Source: JAPPHA01 sp965242975 (GTDB lineage Bacteria; Pseudomonadota; Alphaproteobacteria; Rhodobacterales; Rhodobacteraceae). Taken from it: a stretch of 64,000 nt of DNA. Both the position numbers and the translations under genes were made by a program. The stretch spans positions 248,001 to 312,000 of the forward strand of contig CBDETS010000007.1 in the NCBI GenBank assembly GCA_965242975.1. The letters run 5' to 3'. Numbering within the stretch: the first letter of the stretch is position 1; the number at the start of each line of letters is the position of its first letter. Of this stretch, positions 63,046-64,000 are shown in pieces. Under the pieces are notes generated by a model, which was given only the letters and a program-made list of their open reading frames with translations, had not been told where the DNA came from and ran no database searches.

Positions 63046-64000
63046 CTATCGAGTGACGATCTCGGGGCCCATCAGGGCATTCGGCAGGACCGTCGAAAGC
63101 CACGGAACGTAGGTTACCAGGATCAGGAACGCGAACAGCACACCCAGGAACGGCAGAGCTGCGCTGACTACTCTCAACACGGGCATCCCCGCCACGCCCG
63201 AGGTGACAAACAGGTTGAGACCGACCGGCGGTGTAATCATGCCGATTTCCATGTTGACAACCATGATGATGCCGAGGTGGATCGGGTCGATTCCAAGTTC
63301 GATCGCGATTGGAAAGACCAGTGGGGCCACAATCACCAGGAGCCCGGACGGTTCCATGAACTGACCGCCAACCAGCAGGATCAGGTTGACAACGATGAGA
63401 AACGTGATGGGGCCGAGCCCGACCGCTAGCATCGCTTCGGTGATCTTCTGGGGGATTTGTTCGTCGGTAAGAACGTGTTTGAGAATCAGGGCGTTCGAAA
63501 TGACGAAAAGCAACACGACCGTCAGCATTCCCGCTTCGTAGAGAGTCGAGCGCGTGTCCCGGTGCCACAGTGCCGCAAACAGTGCCCCCGGCTTGTGCCG
63601 CAATCGAGGATGGCTGCCGGCATCGTCTGCCGCGAGCGGACCCATGTCCCGATAGACGAAACAGGCGATGGCCCATGCGTAGACAGCCGCTACGGCGGCT
63701 GCTTCCGTCGGGGTGAACACGCCACCGTAGATTCCTCCAAGGATGATGACGACCAGAAAGATACCCCAACCGGCCTCTCGCCCGGATTCGGCGATTTCCT
63801 TCCAGCCTGCCCAATCGCCTTTAGGCAGGCCTGTCAGCCTGGCGACCACGTAGATACTGACCATCAGCATGATGCCGGCGGTCAGTCCGGGGAGCACGCC
63901 TGCCAGAAACATGCGTCCGACCGAGACCTCCACGGCGGCTGCATAGACGACCATGACAATCGAAGGGGGAATCAGAATTCCGAGTGTGCCGGCATTGCAG
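63046..64000 (-). CDS. dctM: TRAP transporter large permease DctM (start lies outside)
   Basis: DctM is the main membrane subunit of tripartite ATP-independent periplasmic transporters, which take up organic acids using the sodium gradient. The visible part, roughly the last 317 residues, runs in from beyond base 64000. It shows TLGILIPPSIVMVVYAA, GVFTPTEAAAVAAVYA, FMEPSGLLVIVAPLVFPIA, NMEIGMITPPVGLNLFVTSG and about eight hydrophobic segments. An unusual hydrophilic stretch (DDAGSHPRLRHKPGAL, about the middle) lies between segments. dctP and dctQ would be expected upstream, outside the window. Confidence 0.93.
   Translation of the reverse strand, partial: CNAGTLGILIPPSIVMVVYAAAVEVSVGRMFLAGVLPGLTAGIMLMVSIYVVARLTGLPKGDWAGWKEIAESGREAGWGIFLVVIILGGIYGGVFTPTEAAAVAAVYAWAIACFVYRDMGPLAADDAGSHPRLRHKPGALFAALWHRDTRSTLYEAGMLTVVLLFVISNALILKHVLTDEQIPQKITEAMLAVGLGPITFLIVVNLILLVGGQFMEPSGLLVIVAPLVFPIAIELGIDPIHLGIIMVVNMEIGMITPPVGLNLFVTSGVAGMPVLRVVSAALPFLGVLFAFLILVTYVPWLSTVLPNALMGPEIVTR

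Noticed and set aside
62433..63056. A 207-codon + strand frame overlapping the end of dctM
   Set aside because: No similarity to any family and it runs into the clearly coding minus-strand dctM.
1..64000. CRISPR arrays, defence islands, prophage or biosynthetic clusters
   Set aside because: No regularly spaced direct repeats, Cas, restriction, phage structural or synthase genes were seen in the window.

Overview
The window is a chromosomal stretch of a GC-rich alphaproteobacterium. No rRNA or tRNA gene was found. The lineage call rests on gene content and order: a division and cell-wall (dcw) cluster running mraY-murD-ftsW-murG-murC-murB-ddl-ftsQ-ftsA-ftsZ-lpxC, the bolA / J-domain / cobS / cobT block, the scpB-scpA-nagZ-SPOR-argS-dgt block facing an ErpA-type gene and xthA, and several small families (DUF4177-, DUF6280- and DUF3108-like) that I associate with alphaproteobacteria. 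Genus cannot be decided from the sequence.

Layout. 1-17060: the dcw cluster on the + strand with mostly overlapping or touching genes, followed by lpxC, bamD and recN (to 19849). The cluster is interrupted after murD by about 4.3 kb holding a minus-strand hybrid histidine kinase that carries its own DNA-binding domain, plus the decayed C-terminal half of an ArsJ-like MFS transporter. 19961-27100 (minus): a D-lactate/glycolate-type FAD oxidase, Xaa-Pro aminopeptidase, the cobaltochelatase subunits CobT and CobS, and a J-domain protein; bolA is divergent. 27568-29542 (minus): a DUF4177-like protein and gatB. 29895-35730 (+): a nucleoside-deaminase-like protein, malate synthase G overlapping a GlcG/HbpS-like gene, a class-I amidotransferase-type hydrolase and a nitrilase-family amidase. 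35945-42263 (minus): scpB, scpA, nagZ, a SPOR protein, argS and dgt. 42720-43902 (+): an ErpA/IscA-type protein and exonuclease III. 43916-49300: FAD monooxygenase, suhB-type phosphatase and efp on the minus strand, with a TPR protein and a hotdog thioesterase inserted on the + strand. 49557-58844: DUF6280-like, DUF3108, MeaB GTPase, L28, sirtuin, low-molecular-weight phosphatase, LepA, a beta-hydroxyacid dehydrogenase, a small membrane protein and an Sfp-type phosphopantetheinyl transferase overlapping a metallophosphoesterase. 59724-62152: a decay zone with remnants of an IS630 transposase, a Fic protein and a Na/Pi cotransporter. 63046-64000: the start-truncated DctM subunit of a TRAP transporter.

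How the genes fit together. The first 17 kb makes and polymerises peptidoglycan precursors and builds the divisome, ending with lipid A (lpxC) and outer-membrane assembly (bamD). CobS/CobT (aerobic cobalamin synthesis) and MeaB (repair of a B12-dependent mutase) suggest use of adenosylcobalamin. Malate synthase, GlcG and the GlcD-like oxidase suggest glycolate/glyoxylate metabolism. ScpA/ScpB serve chromosome condensation and NagZ and the SPOR protein serve wall recycling and division.

I did not find a clearly new defence or mobile system. The most unusual items are the kinase/transporter insertion inside the dcw cluster, the pseudogene graveyard at 59.7-62.2 kb, a compact set of nested palindromes at 35807-35869, and a possible orphan IS200/IS605 end at 52132-52166.
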